Below are positions 34,957-44,158 of a stretch of 64,000 nucleotides of DNA, one piece after another. The stretch spans positions 1-64,000 of the forward strand of contig NZ_CABPRV010000017.1 of assembly GCF_902459735.1 (NCBI RefSeq), given 5' to 3'. The notes under the pieces were generated by a model. The model saw only the letters and a list, made by a program, of their open reading frames with translations. It did no database searches and had not been told where the DNA came from. The position numbers and the translations under genes were made by a program. Each line of letters starts with the position of its first letter. Position 1 is the first letter of the stretch. This DNA is from Pandoraea capi. GTDB lineage: Bacteria; Pseudomonadota; Gammaproteobacteria; Burkholderiales; Burkholderiaceae.

Positions 34957-35557
34957 TGCGCTCGCCGCCTTTCGATCCAATATGGACGACGTTGAAGCCT
35001 TCGCAGCGTTCTATGACTTCCTGGTGGAGAACATGCGGGGACAGAAGAGTCTCGACGATCTGCTTCGTTCGAAGATCGTCTGTTCTGTCAGCGCGTTCGA
35101 CAAACTCATGCACGACATCATTCACATCGGGATTATCGATATCTACTCCGGCAACCGAACCTCCACGCCAAAGTATCTCGACGAGCCGATTCCACTCGGT
35201 GTCGTTGCCCAATTGAAAGGAGTTGAAGACGCTCCCCGGAGCAACATCTTCTCTCAAACCATTCGCGACAAACTGCGTGCAATGTCTTTCCAGCACCCGG
35301 ACAAGGTCGTCGACGGACTCAGCTACATCTGGCACGAGAAGCGCAAGTGGAAGAAAATCGCGTCGGCGATGGGAGAAGACGAAGCGACCGTGCGTGTATT
35401 TCTCTACGAGGTAGTAAGAAGAAGAAATGCCATCGCCCACGAAGCAGACGTCCACCACTTCCTTCAGGCGAAGCGCCCGATCAATCGCGAGATGGCCACT
35501 GATTTCACCCGCTTCATGCGTCGACCAGGCGAAACCATTCACGAACTCGTGCGCTGA
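34949..35557 (+). CDS. HEPN-domain protein (RiboL-PSP-HEPN-like), putative RNase toxin
   Basis: This 202-residue, mostly helical protein carries the HEPN signature RRRNAIAHEAD near its end, giving the R-x4-H pair Arg159/His164 that forms the RNase active site in HEPN dimers. The SAFDKLMHDIIH segment (48-59) matches the first core helix of the RiboL-PSP-HEPN subgroup as I remember it. Its ATG lies inside the end of the ParA-like gene, so the two are translationally coupled. HEPN proteins in such pairs commonly act as toxins or phage-defence RNases, and I infer that role here. Base composition is atypical for the window. Confidence 0.78.
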   Translation: MHDALAAFRSNMDDVEAFAAFYDFLVENMRGQKSLDDLLRSKIVCSVSAFDKLMHDIIHIGIIDIYSGNRTSTPKYLDEPIPLGVVAQLKGVEDAPRSNIFSQTIRDKLRAMSFQHPDKVVDGLSYIWHEKRKWKKIASAMGEDEATVRVFLYEVVRRRNAIAHEADVHHFLQAKRPINREMATDFTRFMRRPGETIHELVR

Positions 35558-35633
35558 TCTCGGCAGCGTCGCCGCACTTTCGAGGCGGCCTGGGGGCCGC
35601 CGCCGTTTGCTCATTTATCGTTCCCCGCCGCCA

Positions 35634-36584
35634 TCACCCATCGCCTTCGATCCCCTCAACGAGATCCCCTGTCGAGCGTGCGGCGGCCGAGCGCAGGCAT
35701 TCGAGTGCTTCAGCGACTGCTGCGCGGTTCGCGCCGTCGTCGCGCCAGTACATCGATACGCCGCCGAACCCCGCGAGACGCAGCGGCACGATGCGCAGTG
35801 CGCCCAGCGCTTGCAGACGACTCGCGGTGCGGTGAGACGCAAGACCGATCATGTCGCTGTTGTTGAGCAGCGTGAGGTTGAGAATCGTCGAATTCGATTC
35901 GACAGTGTCGTTCGGCAACGGATACCCGGCCTCGGCCAGCGCCGCCTCCAAGGCGTTGCGAATCGGCGTGCCGCGCGGCCACACGACCCATCGATATTGC
36001 TGGATGTCAGACCAATCCACCGACGCGCGCGAAAACACCGGATGCCGCGCACGCGCCACAAAGTGCAACGGCTCCAGATACAACGCCTCCGTGCGTACAT
36101 TCCGGTCTTGCAATTCCGGCGCCGAGCGTCCGACCACGATGTCGATCTCGCTATGCGCAAGCTGATTCATCAGCCGGTCCATCGTGTTTTCGACGACCCG
36201 CGCCTGCACGCGCGGCATACGCTGCAACAGTAGCAGCACCGCGAGCGGCACCGTGTCCGCCGACGACGCTCCCGAGGTGCCGATCGCGACCAGCCCGCTG
36301 CCGCCCTCGCGCATGGCGTCGAGATCGTCGCGTGCGGTGTCGAGTTGCGCCTCGATGCGGCGAGCGTGCTGGATCAGCGCCTCCCCGTAAGCCGTCGGAC
36401 GCAACCCCCGCGCCTGTCGCTCGAACAGCGGCAAGCCGATGTCGTCCTCGAGATCCTTCAGCCACTTCGACAACCCGGGCTGCGTCGTGTTGAGCAGCGC
36501 CGCAGACTGGCTCATGTTGCCGGTCTCCGCCAGGGTCAGCAGCATCTGCAAGTTGCGCAGACGCAATCGATGGGTCCAATCCAT
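35634..36584 (-). CDS. LysR-family regulator of the gentisate cluster
   Basis: This 316-residue protein starts MDWTHRLRLRNLQMLLTLAETGNMSQSAALLNTTQPGLSKWL, split here as a typical LysR helix-turn-helix, with a sensor domain (VAIGTSGASSADTVPLAVL). It diverges from the gentisate dioxygenase gene across a 200-base gap holding a perfect CCATACGA/TCGTATGG dyad. It is therefore the probable activator of 3-hydroxybenzoate/gentisate degradation, with the pathway substrate or an intermediate as inducer. Confidence 0.9.
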   Translation of the reverse strand: MDWTHRLRLRNLQMLLTLAETGNMSQSAALLNTTQPGLSKWLKDLEDDIGLPLFERQARGLRPTAYGEALIQHARRIEAQLDTARDDLDAMREGGSGLVAIGTSGASSADTVPLAVLLLLQRMPRVQARVVENTMDRLMNQLAHSEIDIVVGRSAPELQDRNVRTEALYLEPLHFVARARHPVFSRASVDWSDIQQYRWVVWPRGTPIRNALEAALAEAGYPLPNDTVESNSTILNLTLLNNSDMIGLASHRTASRLQALGALRIVPLRLAGFGGVSMYWRDDGANRAAVAEALECLRSAAARSTGDLVEGIEGDG

Positions 36585-36628
36585 GCGTCGCCTCCAGATG
36601 CCAGTGCGGCACCCCGAAATCACCCAAG

Positions 36629-36648
36629 CCATACGATTTTTCGTATGG
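36629..36648. promoter_or_regulatory. Perfect inverted repeat upstream of gentisate dioxygenase (putative LysR site)
   Basis: CCATACGA (36629-36636) and TCGTATGG (36641-36648) are exact inverted repeats around TTTT, giving ATAC-N8-GTAT as a T-N11-A type LysR box. It is 45 bases from the LysR start and 137 bases from the gentisate dioxygenase start. Confidence 0.7.
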
Positions 36649-36784
36649 ATCCGATGATTTTTTCATTTCAAAGAATATGTCTCGCCGAGTATAACGCTAT
36701 CCATAGACCCGAAAGCCACGGCACCGCCGCATGGCTGCGCTTGCCAGACAAGCAGACCGGGCCCCTTCCAATATGGAGACAAGC

Positions 36785-37822
36785 ATGTCCGACCGCGCCC
36801 CGAGTGCAGAACGCGCCGCTTATTACGAACACATCGGTCACAACCACATGGCCCCGCTGTGGGAATCGCTGCACAGCCTCGTGCCGCCCCAGCCGCGCCC
36901 GCGCGTGGTGCCTGCCATCTGGAAATACAACGAAGTTCGTCCGCTGGTGATGGAAGCGGGACGCGTCATCAGCGCCGAAGAAGCCGTGCGCCGCGTTCTG
37001 ATCCTGCAAAACCCGGGCACGCCGGGCTCGTCGAGCATCACCGGCTCGCTGTACGCCGGGCTGCAACTGATCCTGCCGGGCGAGATCGCACCGAGCCATC
37101 GCCATACGCAATCGGCACTACGCTTCATCGTGGAAGGTCGCGGCGCGTGGACGGCCGTCAACGGCGAGCGCACCACCATGCATCCGGGCGACTTCATCAT
37201 CACGCCGTCGTGGACATGGCACGACCACGGCAATCCGGCGGACGGTGAGCCGGTCGTGTGGCTCGACGGTCTCGACATTCCGCTGGTTCAGTATTTCGAC
37301 GCCGGCTTCGCCGAGAACTACCCGGAATCGCAGCAACCCGTTCAGCGCCCGGAAGGCGACAGCTTCGCCCGCTACGGGTTCAACATGCTGCCGGTGCATC
37401 ACAAGGTCAGCGACCCGACGTCGCCGATCTTCAGCTATCCGTATGCTCGCTCGCGCGAAGCGCTCGACACGCTGTACCGCAACGGCGAACTCGATCCGTG
37501 GGACGGTATCAAGCTGCGCTACGTGAATCCGGCGACCGGCGGCTGGCCGATGCCGACGATGGCGACGTTCATGCAGTACCTGCCCGCCGGCTTCCAGGGC
37601 AAGACGTACCGCAGCACCGACGCCACCGTCTTTTCGGTCGTCGAAGGCCGCGGCACCGTGCGCATCGGCGACGAAGTCTTCCAGTTCGAACCGCGCGATC
37701 ACTTCGTCGTGCCGTCATGGGCGCCGGTGCAACTCGCCGCGCTGGAAGACGCCGTGCTGTTCAGCTACTCCGACCGCCCCGTGCTCGCAGCGCTGAATCT
37801 GCTGCGCGAATCGCGTACCTGA
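36785..37822 (+). CDS. Gentisate 1,2-dioxygenase
   Basis: This 345-residue bicupin starts at ATG 36785 with GGAG seven bases upstream. The N-terminal cupin holds the iron ligands His105 and His107 ([11 protein letters not shown]) and His146 (WTWHDHGN); the second cupin ([17 protein letters not shown]) is the non-catalytic one. The enzyme opens gentisate to maleylpyruvate with O2. It is the first gene of an operon that continues with fumarylpyruvate hydrolase, maleylpyruvate isomerase, a 3-hydroxybenzoate hydroxylase and a transporter, so the assignment is strong. Confidence 0.95.
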   Translation: MSDRAPSAERAAYYEHIGHNHMAPLWESLHSLVPPQPRPRVVPAIWKYNEVRPLVMEAGRVISAEEAVRRVLILQNPGTPGSSSITGSLYAGLQLILPGEIAPSHRHTQSALRFIVEGRGAWTAVNGERTTMHPGDFIITPSWTWHDHGNPADGEPVVWLDGLDIPLVQYFDAGFAENYPESQQPVQRPEGDSFARYGFNMLPVHHKVSDPTSPIFSYPYARSREALDTLYRNGELDPWDGIKLRYVNPATGGWPMPTMATFMQYLPAGFQGKTYRSTDATVFSVVEGRGTVRIGDEVFQFEPRDHFVVPSWAPVQLAALEDAVLFSYSDRPVLAALNLLRESRT

Positions 37823-37936
37823 GCGGCACACGTCAACCCAACGACGCCCCTGCGCCCCGCCACGCATTCGACGAATGCGAGCGGTGCGCGGTCAACCCTC
37901 TCTCTGTCTTCTCTCTGATTCGACGAGTCAAACACC

Positions 37937-38635
37937 ATGTCCTACGTCTTCACTCCGCCCGCCATCGTTGGCATTCCCGTTGTCGGCAGCAACGACCTGT
38001 TTGCCGCACGCCGCGTGTATTGCGTCGGCCGTAACTACGCCGCTCACGCCCGCGAAATGGGTTTCGATCCGGACCGTGAACCGCCGTTCTTCTTCTGCAA
38101 GCCGGCCGACGCCGTGATCCCGGTCGCCTATGGCGATATGCTGGAGCTCAAGTACCCGGCGCAGACGAGCAACTATCACTACGAAGCGGAACTGGTCGCC
38201 GTGATCGGCAAGGCCGGTTCGGACATTCCGCTCGATCAGGCGCTGGAGCACGTGTGGGGTTATGCCGTGGGTCTGGACATGACGCGTCGCGACCTGCAAA
38301 TGAAAATGCGCGAGATGGGTCGTCCGTGGGAAATCGGCAAGGCGTTCGACGCCTCCGCCCCCATCGGCCCGATCCATCCGGTGTCGAGCATCGGCCATGT
38401 CGAAAAGGCCGCGATCTCGCTGACGGTAGACGGCGTACAAAAGCAGAAGAGCGACGTGACGCACCTCATCTGGTCGGTCGCCGAGACCGTATCGTATCTC
38501 TCGCAATTCTTCCGTCTGGAACCGGGCGATCTCATCTACACCGGCACGCCTGAAGGCGTCGGTCCGGTGAAGGCAGGCGAGACGATGGTGACGGCCGTCG
38601 AGGGACTCGGCGAGATCACGGTGCGTGTGGTCTGA
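37937..38635 (+). CDS. Fumarylpyruvate hydrolase (FAH family)
   Basis: This 232-residue fumarylacetoacetate-hydrolase-fold enzyme has CVGRNYAAHAREMG, metal-binding acidic residues in YHYEAELVAVIGK, GYAVGLDMTRRDLQ and IYTGTPEGVGPV. It should cleave fumarylpyruvate to fumarate and pyruvate, the last step of the glutathione-dependent gentisate pathway. It lies 114 bases after the dioxygenase and ten bases before the isomerase gene. Size and context favour the NagK-type over homoprotocatechuate enzymes. Confidence 0.93.
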   Translation: MSYVFTPPAIVGIPVVGSNDLFAARRVYCVGRNYAAHAREMGFDPDREPPFFFCKPADAVIPVAYGDMLELKYPAQTSNYHYEAELVAVIGKAGSDIPLDQALEHVWGYAVGLDMTRRDLQMKMREMGRPWEIGKAFDASAPIGPIHPVSSIGHVEKAAISLTVDGVQKQKSDVTHLIWSVAETVSYLSQFFRLEPGDLIYTGTPEGVGPVKAGETMVTAVEGLGEITVRVV

Positions 38636-38644
38636 GGCATCGTC

Positions 38645-39286
38645 ATGCAGCTCTACAGCTTCTTCAATAGCTCGACGTCGTATCGCATTCGCATTGCGCT
38701 GGCACTCAAGGGCATTGCGTTCGACACCATCCCGGTGAACATTCGCGTCGGCGAGCACCGTGCCGCGCCCTACGTCGACGAGGTCAATGCGTCGGCCACG
38801 GTGCCCGCCATCGTCGACGGCGACTTCGCGCTCGGTCAGTCGCTCGCCATCGTCGACTATCTCGACGCGAAGTATCCCGAGACGCGTCTGGTGCCGCACG
38901 ACATCGAGGCGCGCGCTCGCGTGCTCGAACTCGCGATGCTCATCAGTTGCGACATCCATCCGGTAAACAACCTGCGCATCCTGAAGTATCTGCAAGGCCC
39001 GCTGGGCCTGTCCGCCGAGCAGAAGGACGCCTGGTATCGGCACTGGGTGGCGGAGGGCATGGCCGGTGTCGAGCGTCTGCTCGACAGGTACGGCCACGGC
39101 GAATGGTGTTTCGGCGACTCGCCAACGCTGGCCGACGTCTGCCTGATTCCGCAGATCGCCAACGCGCAACGGATGGGCTGCGATCTGTCGCCCTATCCGC
39201 GGGCGATGGCGGTGTATGCCAAGGCGGCGACGCACCCGGCGTTCGTCTCGGCAGCCCCCGACCGTCAACCGGATTACACGGCCTGA
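38645..39286 (+). CDS. Maleylpyruvate isomerase (glutathione-dependent, zeta-GST type)
   Basis: This 213-residue zeta-class glutathione transferase has the signature SSTSYRIRIAL at residues 9-19 (catalytic Ser/Ser motif), SATVPAIVDG (cis-Pro) and GQSLAIVDYLD. It isomerises maleylpyruvate to fumarylpyruvate using glutathione. Position between the hydrolase and the 3-hydroxybenzoate monooxygenase supports this over maleylacetoacetate isomerase, which has the same motifs. Confidence 0.93.
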   Translation: MQLYSFFNSSTSYRIRIALALKGIAFDTIPVNIRVGEHRAAPYVDEVNASATVPAIVDGDFALGQSLAIVDYLDAKYPETRLVPHDIEARARVLELAMLISCDIHPVNNLRILKYLQGPLGLSAEQKDAWYRHWVAEGMAGVERLLDRYGHGEWCFGDSPTLADVCLIPQIANAQRMGCDLSPYPRAMAVYAKAATHPAFVSAAPDRQPDYTA

Positions 39287-39381
39287 CATGAAGCGGCACA
39301 AACTCGGCGTCAACGACCCACACGTGGCCGCACGCCGTAGATGAAAGGCAGGAAGGGCGGAAAGTGCCCGAGGAGACAAGC

Positions 39382-40599
39382 ATGACGCAAATCCATCAAC
39401 CCAAGGCGCTCGTCGTAGGCGGGGGCATCGGCGGTCTGGCCGCTGCCCTGGCACTCGCCAATCAGGGCGTGTACATCGAACTGCTGGAGCAGGCCGAGAC
39501 GATCGGCGAGATCGGTGCAGGCATTCAGTTGGCCGCCAACGCATTCGCCGCGCTCGATGCGCTCGGCGTTGGCGAGGCCGCGCGCGCACGCTCGGTCTTC
39601 ACCGACCACATCACGCTGCGCGATGCCATCGACCGCAGCGTCATCGCGGAGGTCGACGTCGGTGCGCCCTACCGCGAGCGCTTCGGCAATCCGTATGCCG
39701 TGATCCATCGCGCCGACATCCATCTGTCGATTCTCGAAGCCGTGCAGCGCAATCCGCTGATTCAGTTCCGCACGGCAACGCGCGTCGTCTCGCTCGATCA
39801 GGACGCGAACGGCGTCACCGTCACGGATCAGCATGGCGAGCGCCACACGGCCGACGCCGTGATCGGCTGCGACGGCGTGAAGTCTGCCGTGCGCGAAGCA
39901 CTGATCGGTGATGAACCACGCGTGACCGGTCACGTCGTGTATCGCGCGGTGGTGGACGTCGAGAACATGCCAAAGGATTTGCAGGTCAACGCACCGGTCG
40001 TGTGGGCCGGCCCGAACTGCCACCTCGTGCACTACCCGCTGCGCGGCGGCAAGCAATACAACCTCGTGGTGACGTTCCACAGCCGTGAGCAGGAAGTCTG
40101 GGGCGTGCGCGACGGCAGCAAGGAGGAAGTGCTGTCGTACTTCGAAGGCATCGACGCGCTGCCGCACCAGATGCTCGACCGCCCGAGCTCGTGGCGACGC
40201 TGGGCCACGGCCGATCGCGACCCGGTCGAGCAGTGGAGCTTCGGGCGCGCCACGATCCTCGGCGACGCCGCGCATCCGATGACGCAGTACATCGCGCAAG
40301 GTGCATGTCAGGCACTGGAAGACGCCGTCACGCTCGGCGCCGCCTACGCCGCTGCGAACGGTGACTTTACCGACGCCTTCCGCCGTTACGAACACGCCCG
40401 CATTCCCCGCACCGCTCGCGTGCTTTACGGCGCGCGCGACATGGGACGCGTCTATCACGCCAAGGGCGTAGACCGCTGGGTGCGTAACTCGCTCTGGCAA
40501 GGCCGCGCGCAGACACAGTTCTATGACGCGTTGCAATGGCTGCACGGCTGGCGCGCCGAGAACTGCCTGTCGCAAACGCCGTGGTTGCCGAATGCGTGA
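39382..40599 (+). CDS. 3-hydroxybenzoate 6-monooxygenase (FAD-dependent)
   Basis: This 405-residue class A flavin monooxygenase starts at ATG 39382, seven bases after GAGGAG. FAD motif GGGIGG lies at about 13-18. The internal region GCDGVKSAVREAL is the DG motif, and ILGDAAHPM the GD motif. NPYAVIHRADIHLSIL and the C-terminal WLHGWRAENCL resemble NagX/MhbM-type 3-hydroxybenzoate 6-hydroxylases. It should make gentisate from 3-hydroxybenzoate with NADH and O2. Salicylate 5-hydroxylation would need a multicomponent enzyme, so that is unlikely. Confidence 0.92.
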   Translation: MTQIHQPKALVVGGGIGGLAAALALANQGVYIELLEQAETIGEIGAGIQLAANAFAALDALGVGEAARARSVFTDHITLRDAIDRSVIAEVDVGAPYRERFGNPYAVIHRADIHLSILEAVQRNPLIQFRTATRVVSLDQDANGVTVTDQHGERHTADAVIGCDGVKSAVREALIGDEPRVTGHVVYRAVVDVENMPKDLQVNAPVVWAGPNCHLVHYPLRGGKQYNLVVTFHSREQEVWGVRDGSKEEVLSYFEGIDALPHQMLDRPSSWRRWATADRDPVEQWSFGRATILGDAAHPMTQYIAQGACQALEDAVTLGAAYAAANGDFTDAFRRYEHARIPRTARVLYGARDMGRVYHAKGVDRWVRNSLWQGRAQTQFYDALQWLHGWRAENCLSQTPWLPNA

Positions 40600-40759
40600 T
40601 TGCGTGACGGCAAATGGCGTGGCGGCATGAGCGCATAGCCCCACCCCGAGCATCCCCGGCATCAACCCCGCAGCGGACAAAAATACCATCGCGCGGAGTC
40701 CTGCGGTGCGACGTCACGACGACGTCGCACTGCGTCTGGCACCTTAGAGGAGACAACCC

Positions 40760-42103
40760 ATGCCAGTCAGTCCCATCAACGTGACGGCGTTCATCGACCG
40801 GCATCGCATCTCGCCGTTCCAGATGATGATCGTCGTCCTGTGCTTCCTCATCGTCGCCATCGACGGCTTCGACACGGCCGCCATCGGCTTCATCGCACCG
40901 GCGATACGGACCGAATGGTCGCTCACGCCCGCGCATCTCGCACCGCTGTTCGGTGCAGGCCTCGCTGGTCTGATGGCCGGCGCTTTCCTGTTCGGGCCGC
41001 TCGCCGACAAGCTCGGGCGCAAGACCATTCTCATCTTCTCGGTGCTGTTCTTCGGCGTCGCCAGTCTGGCCTCGGCATGGTCGATGGAGCTGTGGCAACT
41101 CATCGCGCTGCGCTTTCTGACGGGGCTCGGTCTCGGCGGCGCGATGCCCAATGCCATCACGCTCACGTCCGAGTACTGCCCGGAATCGCGCCGTTCGTTT
41201 CTCGTCACGACGATGTTCTGCGGTTTCACGCTCGGCTCGGCGCTGGGCGGTCTCGCGTCTGCCGGACTGATCGAGGCATTCGGCTGGCGCTCGGTGCTGA
41301 TCGTGGGCGGCGTCATGCCGATCGTGCTCGGTGTCGTGCTCATGCGTGCATTGCCTGAATCGGTGCGCTATCTCGTGATGGCAGGGAAGTCCTCGGAACG
41401 CGTGGCCGCATCGCTGCAACGCATTGCCCCGCAGGAGGATCTGCGTGGAGCAACATTCAACGTGGCGACGAAGCCGTTGACCACGTCGCCGGTGCGCCAT
41501 CTCTTCAAGCCTGAGTTACTGCGCGGCACACTGCTCTTCTGGGTGACGTTCTTCATGAGCCTGCTGGTGATCTATCTGCTGTCGAGCTGGCTGCCGACGC
41601 TGTTGCGCACGAACGGCCTCACGCTGCGCAATGCCGCCATCGTCACGGCGATGTTCCAGGTCGGCGGCACGCTGGGCGCGATCGTGCTCGGCTGGCTGAT
41701 GGACCGCTTCAATCCGCACTATGTGCTCGCTGCGGCTTACGTGCTCGCCGGCGTCTGCGTGGCGGCTGTCGGGCCGCTGGCGAGTTCCCCGGTGCTCGCG
41801 TCGGTGGCAGTGTTCTGGGCCGGGTTCTGTGTCTCCGGCGGTCAGGTCGGCGCGAATGCGTTGTCGGCAGAGTTCTATCCGACGGATTGCCGTGCGACCG
41901 GTGTGAGCTGGGCCAACGGCGTGGGACGTATGGGCTCGGTGGTCGGTTCGGTCGGCGGGGCCTCGATGCTCGCGATGGGCTGGTCGATGCCCGCGCTCTT
42001 CGCGGCCATCGGCGTACCGGCCGTGCTCGCCGGTCTGACGATGCTCACGCTCGGGCGTCTGCGTCATCGGCAAGCGGTGCTGGCCGTCGAAGCAGCTGCC
42101 TGA
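40760..42103 (+). CDS. Aromatic acid:H+ symporter (MFS, AAHS family)
   Basis: This 447-residue 12-helix transporter has the AAHS signature DGFDTAAIGFIAPAI in helix 1 and GPLADKLGRKTIL (motif A), with GANALSAEFYPTDCRATGVSWANGVGRMGS-type motifs in the second half. It probably imports 3-hydroxybenzoate or gentisate for the enzymes encoded just upstream. The ribosome site TAGAGGAG is strong. A 160-base gap separates it from the monooxygenase gene, so a separate promoter is possible. Confidence 0.92.
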   Translation: MPVSPINVTAFIDRHRISPFQMMIVVLCFLIVAIDGFDTAAIGFIAPAIRTEWSLTPAHLAPLFGAGLAGLMAGAFLFGPLADKLGRKTILIFSVLFFGVASLASAWSMELWQLIALRFLTGLGLGGAMPNAITLTSEYCPESRRSFLVTTMFCGFTLGSALGGLASAGLIEAFGWRSVLIVGGVMPIVLGVVLMRALPESVRYLVMAGKSSERVAASLQRIAPQEDLRGATFNVATKPLTTSPVRHLFKPELLRGTLLFWVTFFMSLLVIYLLSSWLPTLLRTNGLTLRNAAIVTAMFQVGGTLGAIVLGWLMDRFNPHYVLAAAYVLAGVCVAAVGPLASSPVLASVAVFWAGFCVSGGQVGANALSAEFYPTDCRATGVSWANGVGRMGSVVGSVGGASMLAMGWSMPALFAAIGVPAVLAGLTMLTLGRLRHRQAVLAVEAAA

Positions 42104-42215
42104 ACGTCAGCGCGCAAAGCGCCCCGGATCGGGATAGAGTGTCGTCTGACGGCGACGCGAGCGGCCTGCGCGGCCCCGGCGCCGTCAATCCAAATTCCCC
42201 CGACGGAGATTGAAG

Positions 42216-43157
42216 GTGTCGCTGCCCCCCTTGCTGGTCATCATCCCGATGCATCCCGAGCAGTTGTCCGAACTGCAAACCCGTTTCGACGTGATCTACC
42301 GCCCGAGCCACCATCCCACGCCGGAAGGCTGGGGACCGGAAGGCGAACGCGCGCGCTTCGTGCTCACCAACGGTTCGCGCGGCATGAGCGCTGCCGAGCT
42401 GGTGCATCTGCCGAACGTGGAGCTGGTCAGTGCGCTGGGTGCCGGTTATGAAAATCTGGATGTCCCCGCCATGCGTGCGCGCAATATCGTCGCCGTCAAC
42501 GGTGCCGGGGCCAATGCACCGACCGTGGCGGATCAGGGCTTCGCGCTGCTGCTCGCGGCGATCCGCCGGATCCCCGAGTACGACGCCGCATGCCGCAAGG
42601 GTGTCTGGCGCGATGCGCTGCCGATGCAACCGGGCGTCGCGGGCAAGAAGCTCGGCATCGTCGGTCTGGGGGCCGTGGGACGCCAGTTCGCCAGGCGCGG
42701 CGAAGGCTTCGATATGCAGATCGGCTACCGCAACCGCAATCGTCGTGACGATCTGCCCGCGCATTACCAGTATTTCGACAGCGTGCCGGCGCTGGCCGAG
42801 TGGGCCGACATTCTCGTCGTGACGGCGCCTGGCGGCGCGGAGTCGCATCACATGGTCAATGCCGACGTCCTGCGCGCACTCGGCAAGCATGGCTTCCTCG
42901 TGAATCTGGGACGTGGCAGTGTCGTGGATACGGCAGCACTGGCCGACGCATTGCGCAACGGCGTGATTGCCGGCGCGGGGCTCGATGTGTACGAAGGCGA
43001 GCCGTCGCCGCCTGCCGCGCTCATCGACTTGCAGAACGTCGTGTTGAGCCCGCACGTCGCTGGCCGCTCCCCTGAAGCGGAAGCCGCGACGATTGCGATG
43101 TTCCTGGAAAATACCCGCCGTTATCAGGCGGGTGAGGCGGTAATGACGCCGCTGTGA
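42216..43157 (+). CDS. D-2-hydroxyacid dehydrogenase
   Basis: GTG 42216 has GGAG seven bases upstream and gives a 313-residue protein. The NAD(P)-binding motif is GLGAVG (near 150-155), and the catalytic trio is visible: Arg233 (NLGRGS), Glu262 (YEGEP) and His280 (SPHVAG). It belongs to the GyaR/GhrB-like 2-hydroxyacid dehydrogenases and probably reduces glyoxylate, hydroxypyruvate or a related 2-oxoacid. Location after the gentisate cluster suggests handling of pyruvate-like products, but this may be coincidental. Confidence 0.92.
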   Translation: MSLPPLLVIIPMHPEQLSELQTRFDVIYRPSHHPTPEGWGPEGERARFVLTNGSRGMSAAELVHLPNVELVSALGAGYENLDVPAMRARNIVAVNGAGANAPTVADQGFALLLAAIRRIPEYDAACRKGVWRDALPMQPGVAGKKLGIVGLGAVGRQFARRGEGFDMQIGYRNRNRRDDLPAHYQYFDSVPALAEWADILVVTAPGGAESHHMVNADVLRALGKHGFLVNLGRGSVVDTAALADALRNGVIAGAGLDVYEGEPSPPAALIDLQNVVLSPHVAGRSPEAEAATIAMFLENTRRYQAGEAVMTPL

Positions 43158-43171
43158 GCGGCTGACATCCG

Positions 43172-43423
43172 TCAGTGATTATCGAGCCCGTCGATACTTC
43201 GTTCGGGCGACGGCGAGAGCGTCACGCCGTCGTTGACGGGCTCGAACTCGATGCTGCTTCGCGCACTGCCGGTGGTGAAGACGGTCTCGCAGGTCGGACA
43301 CTTCACCTCGGCTTCCGAATGGAGATAGTCGTGGAGCGCCTGCACCGTCGGCTCGCTCGCCGCCACGGCAAAACGGGACTTGCAGGTGGGGCATACGACG
43401 AAACCGGTGTGGATCGACAGCAT
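43172..43423 (-). CDS. Small zinc-ribbon protein
   Basis: This 83-residue protein has two CxxC knuckles, Cys11/Cys14 (CPTCKSRF) and Cys42/Cys45 (CPTCETVF), a treble of features expected for a structural zinc ribbon. A strong AGGAGG precedes the start. It is convergent with the hydroxyacid dehydrogenase gene. Function unknown; such proteins often bind nucleic acid or partner proteins. Confidence 0.75.
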   Translation of the reverse strand: MLSIHTGFVVCPTCKSRFAVAASEPTVQALHDYLHSEAEVKCPTCETVFTTGSARSSIEFEPVNDGVTLSPSPERSIDGLDNH

Positions 43424-43480
43424 GGTCAGCCTCCTGAGCGTTCATTGAGCGACTTCATTGCGCGACTGCGTTCGGCGATT

Positions 43481-44158
43481 CTACAGCCAGTCGGTACGGC
43501 GAGGCTTTCGGCGCGTGGCATCCTCCGACTCGCGACGCGACGCCGTGCGATGGTCGTTCGCGGCCACACCCACTGTCGGCTCTGCATGTGCGTCGTCGAC
43601 GTCGTCCCCTTGCACACCGTGGGCCCGCTGCACCGGGTCGAAGTCACGCCATTCACCGCGCTCCCACACACCGTTCGCCTGTTCGATCTCTGCGGCGCCT
43701 GCATCGCGCAGCACGGCAATCGCCGTATCGGCCGTCGCCTCGCTCACGTGCGTGGCAAGCATCACGCCCGCATCTCGCATGCCGGCCTCTCGCGCCGACA
43801 CGCGCTCGCGGCTGCGCATGCGTCCAAGGGCACCGAAAAATGCGCCCAGATAGGCACCGGCCATCATTGCGACGACCGGCACCAGCCAGAATCGCCAGAC
43901 GGAGATGAAGAGCAGCGCACCCAACGCCAGCCCGAACGCGCCCCCGGCGATCACGCCCTGCGCAGCGCCCTTGCCGGCTGGCCGTGCGGCGGCGTCGGCG
44001 TTTACGTCTCCGCCGACGGGAAACGTCGCATGCTGCCCGGTAGGGTTCAGAAAGAATACCGACACGTCGGACGGTCGAAACGAGCGGTCATAGAGACGGC
44101 TCGCCACCAGATTCGCCTGATCGAACGTTGTAAAACGTCCTGCCACGATCATCGCCAT
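43481..44158 (-). CDS. Glycine-zipper membrane protein, hypothetical
   Basis: This 225-residue protein has an N-terminal alpha/beta segment (GRFTTFDQANLVASRLYD). Next comes a Gly/Ala-rich membrane hairpin at about 66-112 (GVIAGGAFGLALGALLF, then a second helix with GAYLGAFFGALG). A second soluble segment (ATHVSEATADTAIAVLRDAGA) precedes a polar tail. The two soluble parts look like repeated small ferredoxin-like folds flanking the hairpin, as in stress-related glycine-zipper proteins. No enzymatic motif is seen. It may share a promoter with the zinc-ribbon gene downstream. Confidence 0.78.
   Translation of the reverse strand: MAMIVAGRFTTFDQANLVASRLYDRSFRPSDVSVFFLNPTGQHATFPVGGDVNADAAARPAGKGAAQGVIAGGAFGLALGALLFISVWRFWLVPVVAMMAGAYLGAFFGALGRMRSRERVSAREAGMRDAGVMLATHVSEATADTAIAVLRDAGAAEIEQANGVWERGEWRDFDPVQRAHGVQGDDVDDAHAEPTVGVAANDHRTASRRESEDATRRKPRRTDWL

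Noticed and set aside
37928-39589. 553-codon minus-strand open frame over the gentisate operon
   Set aside because: Antisense to three genes with diagnostic active-site motifs; no domain or ribosome site of its own.
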